Origin: Scilla litardierei
Lineage: Eukaryota; Streptophyta; Magnoliopsida; Asparagales; Asparagaceae
NCBI GenBank assembly: GCA_030789695.1
Contig: CM061139.1
Span: 199,427,641-199,491,640 of the forward strand
Direction: 5' to 3'
Length of the DNA: 64,000 bases
The notes under the pieces were generated by a model. That model was not told the origin of the DNA. It made no database searches and saw only the letters and a program-made list of their open reading frames with translations. Both the position numbers and the translations under genes were made by a program. This document shows positions 10,937 through 21,200 of the stretch, piece after piece (the stretch's first letter is position 1; each line of letters opens with the position of its first letter).

Positions 10937-11093
10937 TATGTAGAAAAGGTGGCACCTGATCTAATAGATCAGGTGCCAAGACACAAAAAAAATGGAAAAT
11001 ACAAGTCCCGTATGGGCCTGTACTTTCTGTGGGACCCGTCTTTTTTATGTCTTGCACCAGATCTAATAGATCAGATGCCACCTAATCTACATA
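10937..11093. mobile_element. MITE with palindromic ends (GCACCTGATC family), copy 1
   Basis: An element of about 157 bp running from TATGTAG to CTACATA. The left end carries GGCACCTGATC, TAAT, AGATCAGGTGCC. The right end carries GCACCAGATC, TAATA, GATCAGATGCC. Each end is a palindrome and the two ends mirror each other. The interior is non-coding. A second copy lies at 12402-12538. Confidence 0.65.
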
Positions 11094-12401
11094 CGAATAT
11101 CCATTAATTTCACAGGATGAGGGCTAAATTAATGAAGGATAAACAAACAAGATTGCATTGTTACATTGAGAGCGAGCTCACCGGTAGGAGTCCAAAATTT
11201 TAGCAACGACGGGGCGTTTTGGTCTGTTTTTGTCTTTTCCGATTGGCAGGGACCAATAGATTACGATTGAACGGTCACGATCTCTTGATGCGTCATGTGA
11301 CGTGGATTGGCCGAAGGCACGAACCTTCTATTCTAATTCCATTCATCGTCCGACGGCACAACTGGCGGTTTTCCGTTCGCCTGTGCGGTGGCATTGTAGT
11401 AATTATTGTCAAAAGACGGGGGCAAATGCTCACAACAGTGAGAATGTCAAAGTCAGAGATGATTCCGTAACATCATGCCATGTCTTCCTGGCACAAACGG
11501 GATCCAAGAGTTGGCGAATGGTCAGGATGTGTGCATGAATGATTAGGTTAAATTTAACTGAACTATCAAATTCTTTTGATTTTCTTCTAAACGTCTTAAA
11601 TTATTTAAATTAAAGTTAAATTCATAAAAAATTTCCCTTCCCTTCCCCACTAAAACTAACGTTCCTCAGTGAGTTGCAGCTACAATTTTACTCACACGTA
11701 CGACCAGAATTTTACTTATATACAAGTTTGTTACTGAAATTTTCTCATCGTGCACAACAAATCTAAATTCTAAAACTGTCACGTTGAACGTGGTGAGTAA
11801 AACGGCCGACCAGTCGTTGCCACCCTACTCCGCCAATCCTAAGCCCCTCCTTCGGCCCCGCCCCCTCCTTCGCAGCCCCCTCTGTCGCCTACTCATCCGA
11901 CTACCCAGTCTCGTCCCTCCACCGTCCCCTCCGCCGCCCCACCTAATCTTCACTAGCCCCCTCTGCCGCTCCATCATCCGACAACCCCTCCCCCTCCTCC
12001 GCCCCTCCTCCGACAACCCAGCCCCCTTTCGACGCCTCCCCCTCCGCAGATCATCTTCATCTTCCCCAGCCCCCTCCGCCGCCCCCTCCCCCTCCTCCGC
12101 CCCATCCGCCGACAACCCCGGTCCCTCCCACTCCACCGCCCCATCCACTGACAACTCACCCCTCCCTCTACCTCTCCTCCGCCACTCTTCCACACCGCAC
12201 ATTCCAAACCCTAAAAACCAGTCGTCGGCAAGGGGATGATGGTAAAAGTGATGTAAATTTTGAATGGCAAACTTGTAAATAAGTGGTTACGATAGAGAGT
12301 AAAACGGTAGGTGCGCGAAGCAACTCCCCTTTCCTTATCTTGCCGTTAGTTATGCTGGCACTTCTTTTGTGTGTGTGATGAAATTGCCCTTCTTTTATAA
12401 A
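11094..12401. other. Intergenic with a C-rich, low-complexity tract
   Basis: Between 11820 and 12200 the plus strand is strongly C/T-rich (CCCCTCC, GCCGCC, CCTCCGCC repeats). It leaves Pro/Ser/Leu-rich open frames on plus and Arg/Gly-rich ones on minus. The composition explains the open frames. No domain is visible and I do not call a gene. Confidence 0.5.
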
Positions 12402-12538
12402 AGAGAATAATGTAGAAAAGGTGGCACATGATCTAATAGATCAGGTGTCAATACATATAAAGTTGGGAAGTATAAGCCACACATGGACTTGTACTTTCTA
12501 TGTGGCCCTCCTTTTTGTGTCTTGCACCTGATCTACAT
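12402..12538. mobile_element. MITE (GCACCTGATC family), copy 2, end deleted
   Basis: It matches the copy at 10937-11093 from the left end (TGTAGAAAAGGTGGCAC) through CTTGCACC. The right-end palindrome has collapsed to CACCTGATCTACAT. Loss of one palindrome arm is the likely cause. Confidence 0.6.
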
Positions 12539-12897
12539 GAATCCTTTTATAAAAATCATTTGACCTGTTCGTTTTTTGTGAATCAGAGAATTTTCAAAAT
12601 AAAACGTAAGGACCTAAATTCACTACACAGCTACTTGGTTTTCTGATACATATTGTCTACTAACAGTTTGTAAAGATTGGTTGTAATTCAAGCAAAATAA
12701 GCAACATGACTTAATTCTCTTTCATAAAAACTTTTATTCCTCACCTTGGGATGAGTCTTATTTCCATTTGAGCTTTGTAAGCCTACAAGAATTTCTCCAA
12801 GAATTGAAAAAAAGAAGGGGAATAAAGATGGTTCATTTATGCGTATTTTGAATTTTATGATCTAGATCCATTTTGCGATATGATCCAAGGTTATAAG

Positions 12898-13256
12898 TGT
12901 GGTGCGCCAAGCGGAAGCAATCAAATCGCCGAAGTATCCAGCACGAAGAACAAATAAAGAGACAACATACAAAAGATTTATGTCCCCTTAACGACCAAGG
13001 GAACACTTCTATTGATTTCAATTAGATGATACAAAAGGTACTCAACTACTCCTAAGAAATCCTCACAATTGGCTCTCTTAAAGATGGCTCTCAATGATCC
13101 TATGGAACTTCCAATAGGACCTCACATAAGTTTCCCCAATGCTTCCCACAATGCTTCAATAGAAGCTCAATTGGTTTCCCAATGTTTCGATGATAACAAC
13201 CAAAGCCCTTGCCCTCCTTTTATAGGGATGAAGGGGGAGGGGGTTGGTGCACCAAC
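12898..13256 (-). repeat. 3' LTR of the outer Copia element
   Basis: About 359 bp, clearly homologous to 27969-28315, with shared strings such as AAGCGGAAGCAATCAAATCG and TGGCTCTCAATGATCC. A purine tract (reverse complement CCAAAAGGGGGAGG) lies just beyond 13256. Confidence 0.8.
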
Positions 13257-14011
13257 CTCCCCCTTTTGGTCTTCATTTGGACAATTCAAAGGGCAGCCCC
13301 ATATGGGCTGCTAGAAATGTCCAGCAGCACTATTTCCAGCAGCATGTTGACTCGTATGAGCCAACAACCACAAATCTCCACCTTGACGAGATATTGGGTG
13401 TATGTCACACAATCGACCGTCAACGCTCCTCCTCGATGAGAATCATCTCGTGTTCCCGCCATCTTGCTTCAAAAGGCTCATATGGCTCCCAGAACCTTAT
13501 TGCCCTAGAAGGGGCCACCAAAGTCATCTCATATTATCAACATACAAGTCCGGGGCCATCCTCGAACTTGACTTCGATATCGACCTTCATAAGCTCGCCC
13601 GTTGAACAATCACTAGTGCCAAGTAGCTCCACCCGATCCTTGGCTTCATCAGTCGTCGTTGATTCCATCTCATCACACCAATCTTTCCTTCATCCACATA
13701 GGTCGCCATTGTGCTCCACCTCACCGAATAAGGTCCGAGACACATCACACCTAACAAAGAAAGCAAACGGACCCTTCTTACAGGTTGGCATCTCTCATAC
13801 CTTAGTCTCCAAACTTTGATAGAATCCACCCGATGTGCAAGTTGTCGGGACAAGGTACCATACTGACTTGAACCATCATCTCTATTAGCACAACCTCTCT
13901 GGAGATCATCCAATGATGTCGTCTTTAGTGCGTGCGAGCTTAAGTCGGTAGCTCGCTCATCTAGAACTCTCGTCGTCTTCATCATCACCGTACCATCAGG
14001 ATCATTGCTCC

Positions 14012-14259
14012 TCTTTTACCTTCAAAGCGCCGTCCTCCATAGTTACAATGCACCCTTGTGCTTCTAATGGTCCAAGCGATATCAAGTTGTACTTCACGTC
14101 GGGCACATAATGAACATCGCCTATGTCCCATATGACACCATCACTCATCTTTATGCGGACCGTGCCAATGATCGTCGTCATGCATACTCCATCATCTCCA
14201 AGAAGGACTTTACTCTTACTACCTTCGTGGAAAATAGTAAAGTATTCTCTGTGGGGTGT
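14012..14259 (-). pseudogene. Copia protease, C-terminal part (interrupted)
   Basis: Minus-strand frame reading EYFTIFHEGS at the insertion edge and later VHYVPDVKYNLISLG. That second string is the conserved segment that follows the Copia aspartic protease and leads into the gag-pre-integrase region. It continues in frame from the DSGCSFHM motif at 25663-25700 once the Gypsy insertion and one GGTGT copy are discounted. It ends in stop codons near 14012; integrase, reverse transcriptase and RNase H are absent. Confidence 0.75.
14255..14259. other. Target-site duplication GGTGT (left)
   Basis: GGTGT directly precedes the first Gypsy LTR and recurs at 25663-25667 directly after the last LTR. 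Confidence 0.85.
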
Positions 14260-14784
14260 TGATTCGGGTTCAATATTACATATTTAACCCCCCATTTAGC
14301 CCTATTTTGTGCTCATGCGATGCTACATTTATCTCTAATTCATACGTATTTTCTACACATTTATTTATTAGAGAAAACACACTATTTGAGCACAAAACAG
14401 CATTTAACGACACATTTCTGCACTTTTTATATTTTTCCTAGCACCGTCTCGATCTCACGATTCCAACGAATATTTATTTGTATTTTTCTGAGATCTGTGC
14501 TAATTACTGTGTATTTTTGAATGCAGAATACATTTTAAATGAAGAAATACGCAGGAAATACGTCAGAAATACGAATGTACGGTCGCCGTACCGTATGTAC
14601 ACCCACGTGGCACGCATCCGCAGCATCTCCGCTCAATCCAACGATCCTCAGCAATCATCAACGCGGCTTAATCGTATCCGTTGGATTTCGATCCAAAGGT
14701 TTTCACCAAACCCGAAGGCGGAGTAAATTCGAACGGACGCGAGTTTCGTCGTGCCACGTGGCCGAACCGGAGTCAATCCCGCAT
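14260..14784 (+). repeat. First Gypsy LTR, 3' part deleted
   Basis: It matches the first 525 bp of the 1,948-bp LTR at 23715, then jumps to internal sequence (the equivalent of 22367 onward) at the shared tetranucleotide GCAT. This fits a microhomology deletion. Confidence 0.85.
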
Positions 14785-15102
14785 CGTACAGAGAGTAGTG
14801 CAAATCTTTCAGGGAGTAGTCGTCAACTTGCTTTAATTTCTTTCACTTATTTTGATGACTATATTTGGAATATTTTTATTGCGAAGAATCTTAAATTAAT
14901 TTGGACTGACATAACTCGTCTCTCGCAGGACATTGACAAACAGCTTATAGAGATGCTTGGAGTTGTGTTGCTGGGGTCCAAATTAGTTTCTGGAGGAAGA
15001 ATAATCGCCGAGGGGCGCAAAGAGCAAATTGAACAACTTCTTCCACCATCAAAGATTCGGGATCCTTCATTTGATCACGGTGTGTTCTTTCCAGTAGTGT
15101 AG
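14785..15102 (+). pseudogene. 3' part of the Gypsy gag-like frame (truncated copy)
   Basis: Near-identical to 22367-22684. The upstream gag sequence was removed by the deletion that fused it to the first LTR. A frame runs through the LTR into this fragment, but it is a by-product of the fusion. Confidence 0.7.
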
Positions 15103-15177
15103 TTTTTATATGCTTTCTAGGTTGCTTGCTTGAATAAACTCGTACCTCTTCCGACATTGAGGACAATGTCCATCTTT

Positions 15178-15191
15178 AGTTGGGGGGTGTG
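15178..15191 (+). other. Internal polypurine-like tract, copy 1
   Basis: AGTTGGGGGGTGTG. The same G-run occurs as the true polypurine tract just before the LTR (about 16120-16132) and again at 22760-22773 in the second internal region. Confidence 0.55.
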
Positions 15192-17117
15192 TATGAGACC
15201 TTAGGATTTTTTTGAGAAGAATAAATCACCAAATCTCATCTTTTAAAACTCCTTCATATGCCTCTAATGCGGATGATTATACATTAATTGTGTTCTAAAA
15301 ATTGTTTATGGCTTGATTAATTATTTTTCCTTCATCGAATTGCCGTTAATATGCTATTCATGAAAATTTTCAATTTCCATGATTAATATCTCGAAATAGT
15401 TTGAATTGATTTCATGCATGCTAATGTGATAGAAAAAGCTTAAGTATACACGATCTTTAAGAATAGTTTTCAAGTTGAATAGGAATTTGGCCATGGTCGT
15501 TAATGTTTATGTTTAAAAAAAATGGGTGTTGAGTTGCTTACAAAGAAAGAAAAAAAAAGAGAATGAAATGAATGAAAAATGAATGATGAAAAATGAATGA
15601 ATATGTATGTCACTAATAAATAACTTGGTTGGCTCGAGTAGTACAGTCCGAGGGGTCCTTCTTGGCCTAATGCCCTATTATCGTCTGATTTGGGAGCCAT
15701 TGACCGGAAACTCACTCATTTGATGGAGCGATCCAAGTTATACTTTTTTCTGCGAATGTTGCTTGATGCGCGTTACGCGGAACGAATAAAAGAAAAGAAA
15801 TAGTGAATATACTAAGCAACTTCAATACCCATGTCTTGAATAATTCTTTTTGATAGGCCAATTCCTTGGAAACACGAAAACTAGAGAAAAACGACGTGTT
15901 ATACTTTCGCTTGCGCAAAACGATGCTTGCACGTTATTTATTCATACTAAATTAGAGAAAATATCATGTGATTGATTGTGTTCATGGATGTGTATATTGA
16001 TGGTCAAGATCATGTTGGAATACGTATTATTGAGCTATACCATAAGCAATTCTAAAGAACTTATTGTTTTATTGATCGTCCGTATTTATCGCTATTTTTG
16101 CTAGAGACTAGCAAATCGCTAGTTGGGGGGTGTGTTTCGGGTTCAATATTACATATTTAACCCCACATTTAGCCCTATTTTGTGCTCATGCGATGCTACA
16201 TTTATCTCTAATTCATACGTATTTTCTACACATTTATTTATTAGAGAAAACACACTATTTGAGCACAAAACAGCATTTAACGACACATTTCTGCACTTTT
16301 TATATTTTTCCTAGCACCGTCTCGATCTCACGATTCCAACGAATATTTATTTGTATTTTTCTGAGATCTGTGCTAATTACTGTGTATTTTTGAATGTAGA
16401 ATACATTTTAAATGAAGAAATACGCAGGAAATACGTCAGAAATACGAATGTACGGTCGCCGTACCGTATGTACACCCACGTGGCACGCATCCGCAGCATC
16501 TCCGCTCAATCCAACGATCCTCAGCAATCATCAACGCGGCTTAATCGTATCCGTTGGATTTCGATCCAACGGTTTTCACCAAACCCGAAGGCGGAGTAAA
16601 TTCGAACGGACGCGAGTTTCGTCGTGCCACGTGGCCGAACCGGAGTCAATCCCGCATTGGCATCAACGGACTGGATCGTGTGAAGGCGAAGCGAGCGGAG
16701 AATTTATGGGCTGACGTGGCGCAATTTCGTGCGCAAGATGCTAATCCGACGATCCACGAGCGCAGAAGAAATCGCGAGACGGAGGCGGCTACGTGGCGCG
16801 ATCTGCGTCGTTCCTCTTCGATCGAACGGTGTGGAATCTCCCCGCAAAGTGAAAGCGCAGCGAAATTTCTTCGCGCGACGTGGCCACCTCTGAGCCATCC
16901 GATGGGGATCTAACGGAGGAAAGTGAAGGCGAGGCGGATTTGAAGCGGATGCGGGCGAATTCGCGATTTAAACCTGCGAAGCTGGACACGTGTCGACACC
17001 ATAACGAATCCCGCTTGGATGAGCGGCCGTGGTTTGATCCGCTCCAGATCAACGGCGGGGATGAGTTCGGGTGCGGGTTTTGCAAACCCAATAAGCTTTT
17101 AAAACCCGCAATCTTAT

Positions 17118-17124
17118 TATATAA
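17118..17124 (+). promoter_or_regulatory. LTR TATA box
   Basis: TATATAA in the last half of the LTR. Transcripts starting about 30 bp downstream would carry a leader of roughly 930 nt before the primer site. The same motif is at 24700-24706. Confidence 0.5.
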
Positions 17125-17525
17125 GCGTATTTAGGGTTTTTTGAGCGTATTCAAGCAGTTTGGGGGCGTATTTTGGGCGTATTGGAGGCTCTAGAAGCCG
17201 TATTTCCCCTCTGAAAAATTCTGTAAAATTCCAGAGGCTATTTTCTTATTTCCAGAGAGTTTTGATGTATTTTCAAGGATGTTTGGTGATGAATTCTTAA
17301 CTTAAACTCCTTATTTGATGCTTTTTCTTCCGTATTTTGATATAATCTTAACGTATTTTGCTATGAAACTTGTTTATTTTCGCATGATGTGTAGCTAAAT
17401 CTCTGTTGTGCATGGTATGGAGTAGTTAGGGGATATTATTCGTGTTTATTTGGTTGAACTTCCTTGTGCTAAATCGTTTAACGTCGCTAAAATTGTAATC
17501 GTTGTTCGTAAATCGACTTTTTTAG

Positions 17526-17779
17526 ATTCCAAAAGAATTAATTTAGTTGATGATCGCCCCAAAAGGGCGAGCTTTGATCTCCCCAAAAGGGAGTTTCATA
17601 CCGTAGTTTTGATCTCTCCAAAAGAGAGTTTCATATCGTATTATAGCTTTAGCGACGATCGTTTTGAATATCGTGTTTGAACCCCCAAAAGGGCATCTTC
17701 CGATGAATTGCTCCCAAAAGGAGAATTCATTGAGTTATATTGGGTATTTTCCGATGAATTGCTCCCAAAAGGAGAATTC
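17526..17779 (+). repeat. Array of seven CAAAA-loop hairpins in the LTR
   Basis: Seven short inverted repeats share the loop CAAAA. Their stems are ATTC/GAAT, TCGCCC/GGGCGA, CTCCC/GGGAG, CTCTC/GAGAG, CCC/GGG, and twice GAATT(G)CTCC/GGAGAATTC. The stem sequence changes while pairing is kept. The array sits between the TATA box and the primer site, so it would be part of the RNA leader. The same array is at 25108-25361. Confidence 0.8.
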
Positions 17780-18086
17780 ATTGCGTTATACCTATCAACC
17801 AAATTAATACGAATCGTTGACCCTAGCGAACCCACACCATGTGCAAACTCTTTATAAGTATTTTCTTACACGTATTTCTATGTTTATATTATTCACGTGT
17901 TCACATCACCATCACCGTCATCATTTGTAGAAGTGGTTAGTTCCTTTTCGTAGGATTTCTATTTGATTTGAATTGTGGTTTCAACAGATTTCTTCCCGTG
18001 GATTCGACACATGGACTCCCAGGTTTTACTACTTGTACGGACTCTTGCACTTGAGAGAGAGCACCTTTTCGGTCCCATCAAGTTTT

Positions 18087-18104
18087 TGGCGCCGTTGCCG
18101 GGGA
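18087..18104 (+). other. Primer-binding site complementary to tRNA-Asp
   Basis: TGGCGCCGTTGCCGGGGA is the exact reverse complement of CCA plus the last 15 bases of the tRNA-Asp gene at 53887-53958. This priming type is known for Athila-type Gypsy elements. Confidence 0.9.
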
Positions 18105-18210
18105 GGAATGGTTTGTGACTACGGCTTATTTCATTTAGAGGACCTTCGGTGAGATCTTTCCACTTTACTGTACATAAACTTTTTTTTATTTTATTTTATT
18201 TTATTTCAAA

Positions 18211-21200
18211 ATGGAATATATGAACTTCTACTGCACGAACAATCTTTACGATGCACGATATGCTAATGCACACAAACATAGAATGGAAAAGCTCAAATTT
18301 GTTAATTTTAATCAAACTGACTGTGAAACTTTCTTTCAGGCCTGGAGGAGGTTCACAGATATAGTATCGAGCTATCCGCAGCATGGGTTCACAAATGAAG
18401 AGCTTATGGCGTCCTTCCTAGATGGACTACAACCACAGCTGCAGGAATTATTGGGAGACATGACGCCGACAGTGGCGTGGGAATACATGGAGTCTCTGCA
18501 AGAAAACGAAGAAACCGTGGAAGAGACTTCAGAGAGCGATTCAACGGAGCCTTTGTGCCTCGACCAAGAAGAGCAAAGCGTAGACTGTCACGCCCCGCTT
18601 CCCAGTATACTTGGGGGCGAGGACGCGAGCGGGTCCGCATGTGCTTAAAGCAAAGAAGGGGTGATTATTTTTTTTCTCTCTTCTTTGACTTAAGCACACT
18701 AAGCATTTAATTAGCGAAGGCAGGTCCCTGCACGCGAGTTTCTCAGAAACAGCACAAATATTTATTACATTACATTACCAGCGTCCAAAGCAAATACACA
18801 AACAGTTAAGGCCTAGCATGGCCGTACAATCTGCTGAAAGCAAACACACCTAAAAATAACAATACAAATAATAAACTGAAATATAAACGTTCCGCTTTAG
18901 CCTTCCGCGGGGAGGATCTCAATGTCTTCGTAAATCTGATCAGTGGTGTTTACCTCTAAGATGGGATCCTCAAAAGTAGGGTCCTCAAGGTACTCTGTCT
19001 CTAAACCTAACATATATTTCATAAAACATTGAAATATATGTCAGCGATAAGCTCGGCAAGATATTTAAAGTAATGAAACGAGGAACAACTATAAGAGGAC
19101 AAAAGAGCGTTAGTACACAGTTAAGAATAATAAGTGCAGAAAAGTAAAGTATGAGCATGCATGGATATTTTTGCAGTTAAAAGTAAAGAAGTTATAAGTA
19201 AAGTAAAACAGTTGTATGTTGAGTATTTGATTGTTTGTGCACGTGATAAGTCCATGTCTGAGAAAGTAATGTTCTCGATACACCCTATCATCGGGGGCTT
19301 ACCGTGACGCTTCTTGCCATTCCAACCTGGAATATGGTCAAGCTGCTTGCCTCCGTTAGTGTGGTTTTGGAGGTAGCCGTAAGGTGTTCAAGCAACATTT
19401 ACAGACTCTACTACAATGGACCAACCCCACCCCAAAGTGTTCCGCCGTTTACTGGAACACGAGCCAGACTAGTCATATGTGACCATACTGAAGCACGAGC
19501 CAGACTAGTCACACATGACCTGACGGGAGTAGCCAACACGGCTCTTTGTGTATGTCTGTTCACTGACTAAGTTCCATTACATCTGTAGTCGATGTATGGT
19601 TTCACTCCATCTGTATTCGATGGTTTCACCCCATCTGTAATCGATGGTTATCACATGTGTGTTTGTAACATACTCGTTTTTCCCAATTGATTTATCTTGT
19701 TAACATGCAGATAGTAAAACTGTAAAAGCAGTCCAATTTAGTTACAAGCATGCGGAAAATTGTTCCAAATGATCAACATTGATATGACTAGTCCATTTAA
19801 ATTAGAAAGCAACAAAATTGAGAACAAGTTAAATGGGCTACCAGAAATTGACAAGTACATCAGATTTAGCACTAAGTTGGAACGACCAGATTTGTAATTC
19901 ATTACTAAAAATACTTGCCTTGACGTGGGTGTGAGTGTCCAGGCGATGGTAACGTGATGCACGTTTTTCTGCGTCAATAGATTGGCGATATCAGTTCCAT
20001 GGTTATTAACTAATTATAAGACATCAAATCAACCTATCAAAACATTATTAACTAACTAACCTATTTAACGGAATTTGTTAACGACTTAAACTGATTAAGA
20101 CGGTGATGAAAAGCGTTCTAAATTTTTATATATGCTATATATGCTAAAAATAGTTTTACTGTAAGAGGGAATATTTTTCTGAAGCTTATAGAAATTTTTA
20201 GGATTTTTAAAAGCTCAAAAACTATTTAAAAACTATTTTTCAATTAGTGACGTATTTATTCAGGAATTTATTCCGGATGCAATCTACATCGGAATGTTGC
20301 AAATGAGGTGTCAAAACGACCGTTACAAAGAGTATTATCACATATATTTTTCTCAAATATTAGTTTACGTGAAAATAAGAATATACTGGTTTTTGAACGA
20401 AAATAACGGATTTAACTTATAGGCTTAAAAATTAATTCTGGAAAAACTAAGCATCGGATTGAGATGAAACTAGTGCCATTGGGTCCAGAATGTCATTTCT
20501 GATTTTCTAGAGCTAGTCTCACATTTTTCTGGGCTTATATAATAACTTATGGATTTAAAACCAATAAACTCATTTATTAACGAAATATTCGTTATATTTA
20601 CAATATTGCCATTCGAGTTTACCTTACGCCGCTTCGTTCGTCGTCGTTGCAGCGGCGAGAGGGGCTTGGCGGCGGGCGACGAGCGGACGGAGGCGGGGCT
20701 CCTGTGGCGGCGGCGACGACGCGGGAGGGCAGATGAGGCGGCGGAGGGGGGGAGATGGCGCTGGCGGAGCTCGGGGGAGGCGGGGAGATCGGAGCTGCTC
20801 GGGGGCGTGGCGGCCACGGCGGGGGCTTGACGGCGACGAGGAGGGAGCGGCGGTGTCGGGGTTCCTCGTTGGAGCGATGAGAGCGGGGGAAGAGGGAGCA
20901 GTGCTCGGGGGTGGCGCTGTCGACGTCGGGGCTGAGGGACGTCGTCGTCGGCGTTGCTGCAGCGGACAGAGGACGGCGGAGGCTCGGGGAAGCGACGGCG
21001 AAGCGGGGTGCGGGCGAGCGGCGGCGAGGAGGCCGCAGCAGTGCGGGGTCTCGACGTGGAAGGCGGGCGAGTGGGCGGAGCTCGTCGGAGATGCGTGGTG
21101 TCGGAGCGGGGTTGAGCAAGAGAGAGAGAGACCGTGAGAGAGAGGCTGTGTGTGCGATGGGTTTCAAACGTGAATGGGGAAAGAGAGAGAGTACGAGAGA

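Larger units (their letters stand above)
16133..18080 (+). repeat. Middle Gypsy LTR (complete, 1,948 bp)
   Basis: It starts TGTTTCGGG (TGATTCGGG in the other copies) and ends CCCATCA just before the tRNA-Asp primer site. It is collinear with 23715-25662. A TATA string lies at 17118-17124 and a hairpin array at 17526-17779. Confidence 0.9.

Noticed and set aside
11784..12239. Pro/Ser-rich 151-codon frame
   Set aside because: It follows from a C/T-rich low-complexity tract; the opposite strand is equally open and no domain or splice context is seen.
14539..15102. 187-codon frame spanning LTR and internal sequence
   Set aside because: It is produced by the deletion that fused the LTR to the 3' end of the gag-like frame; not an original gene.
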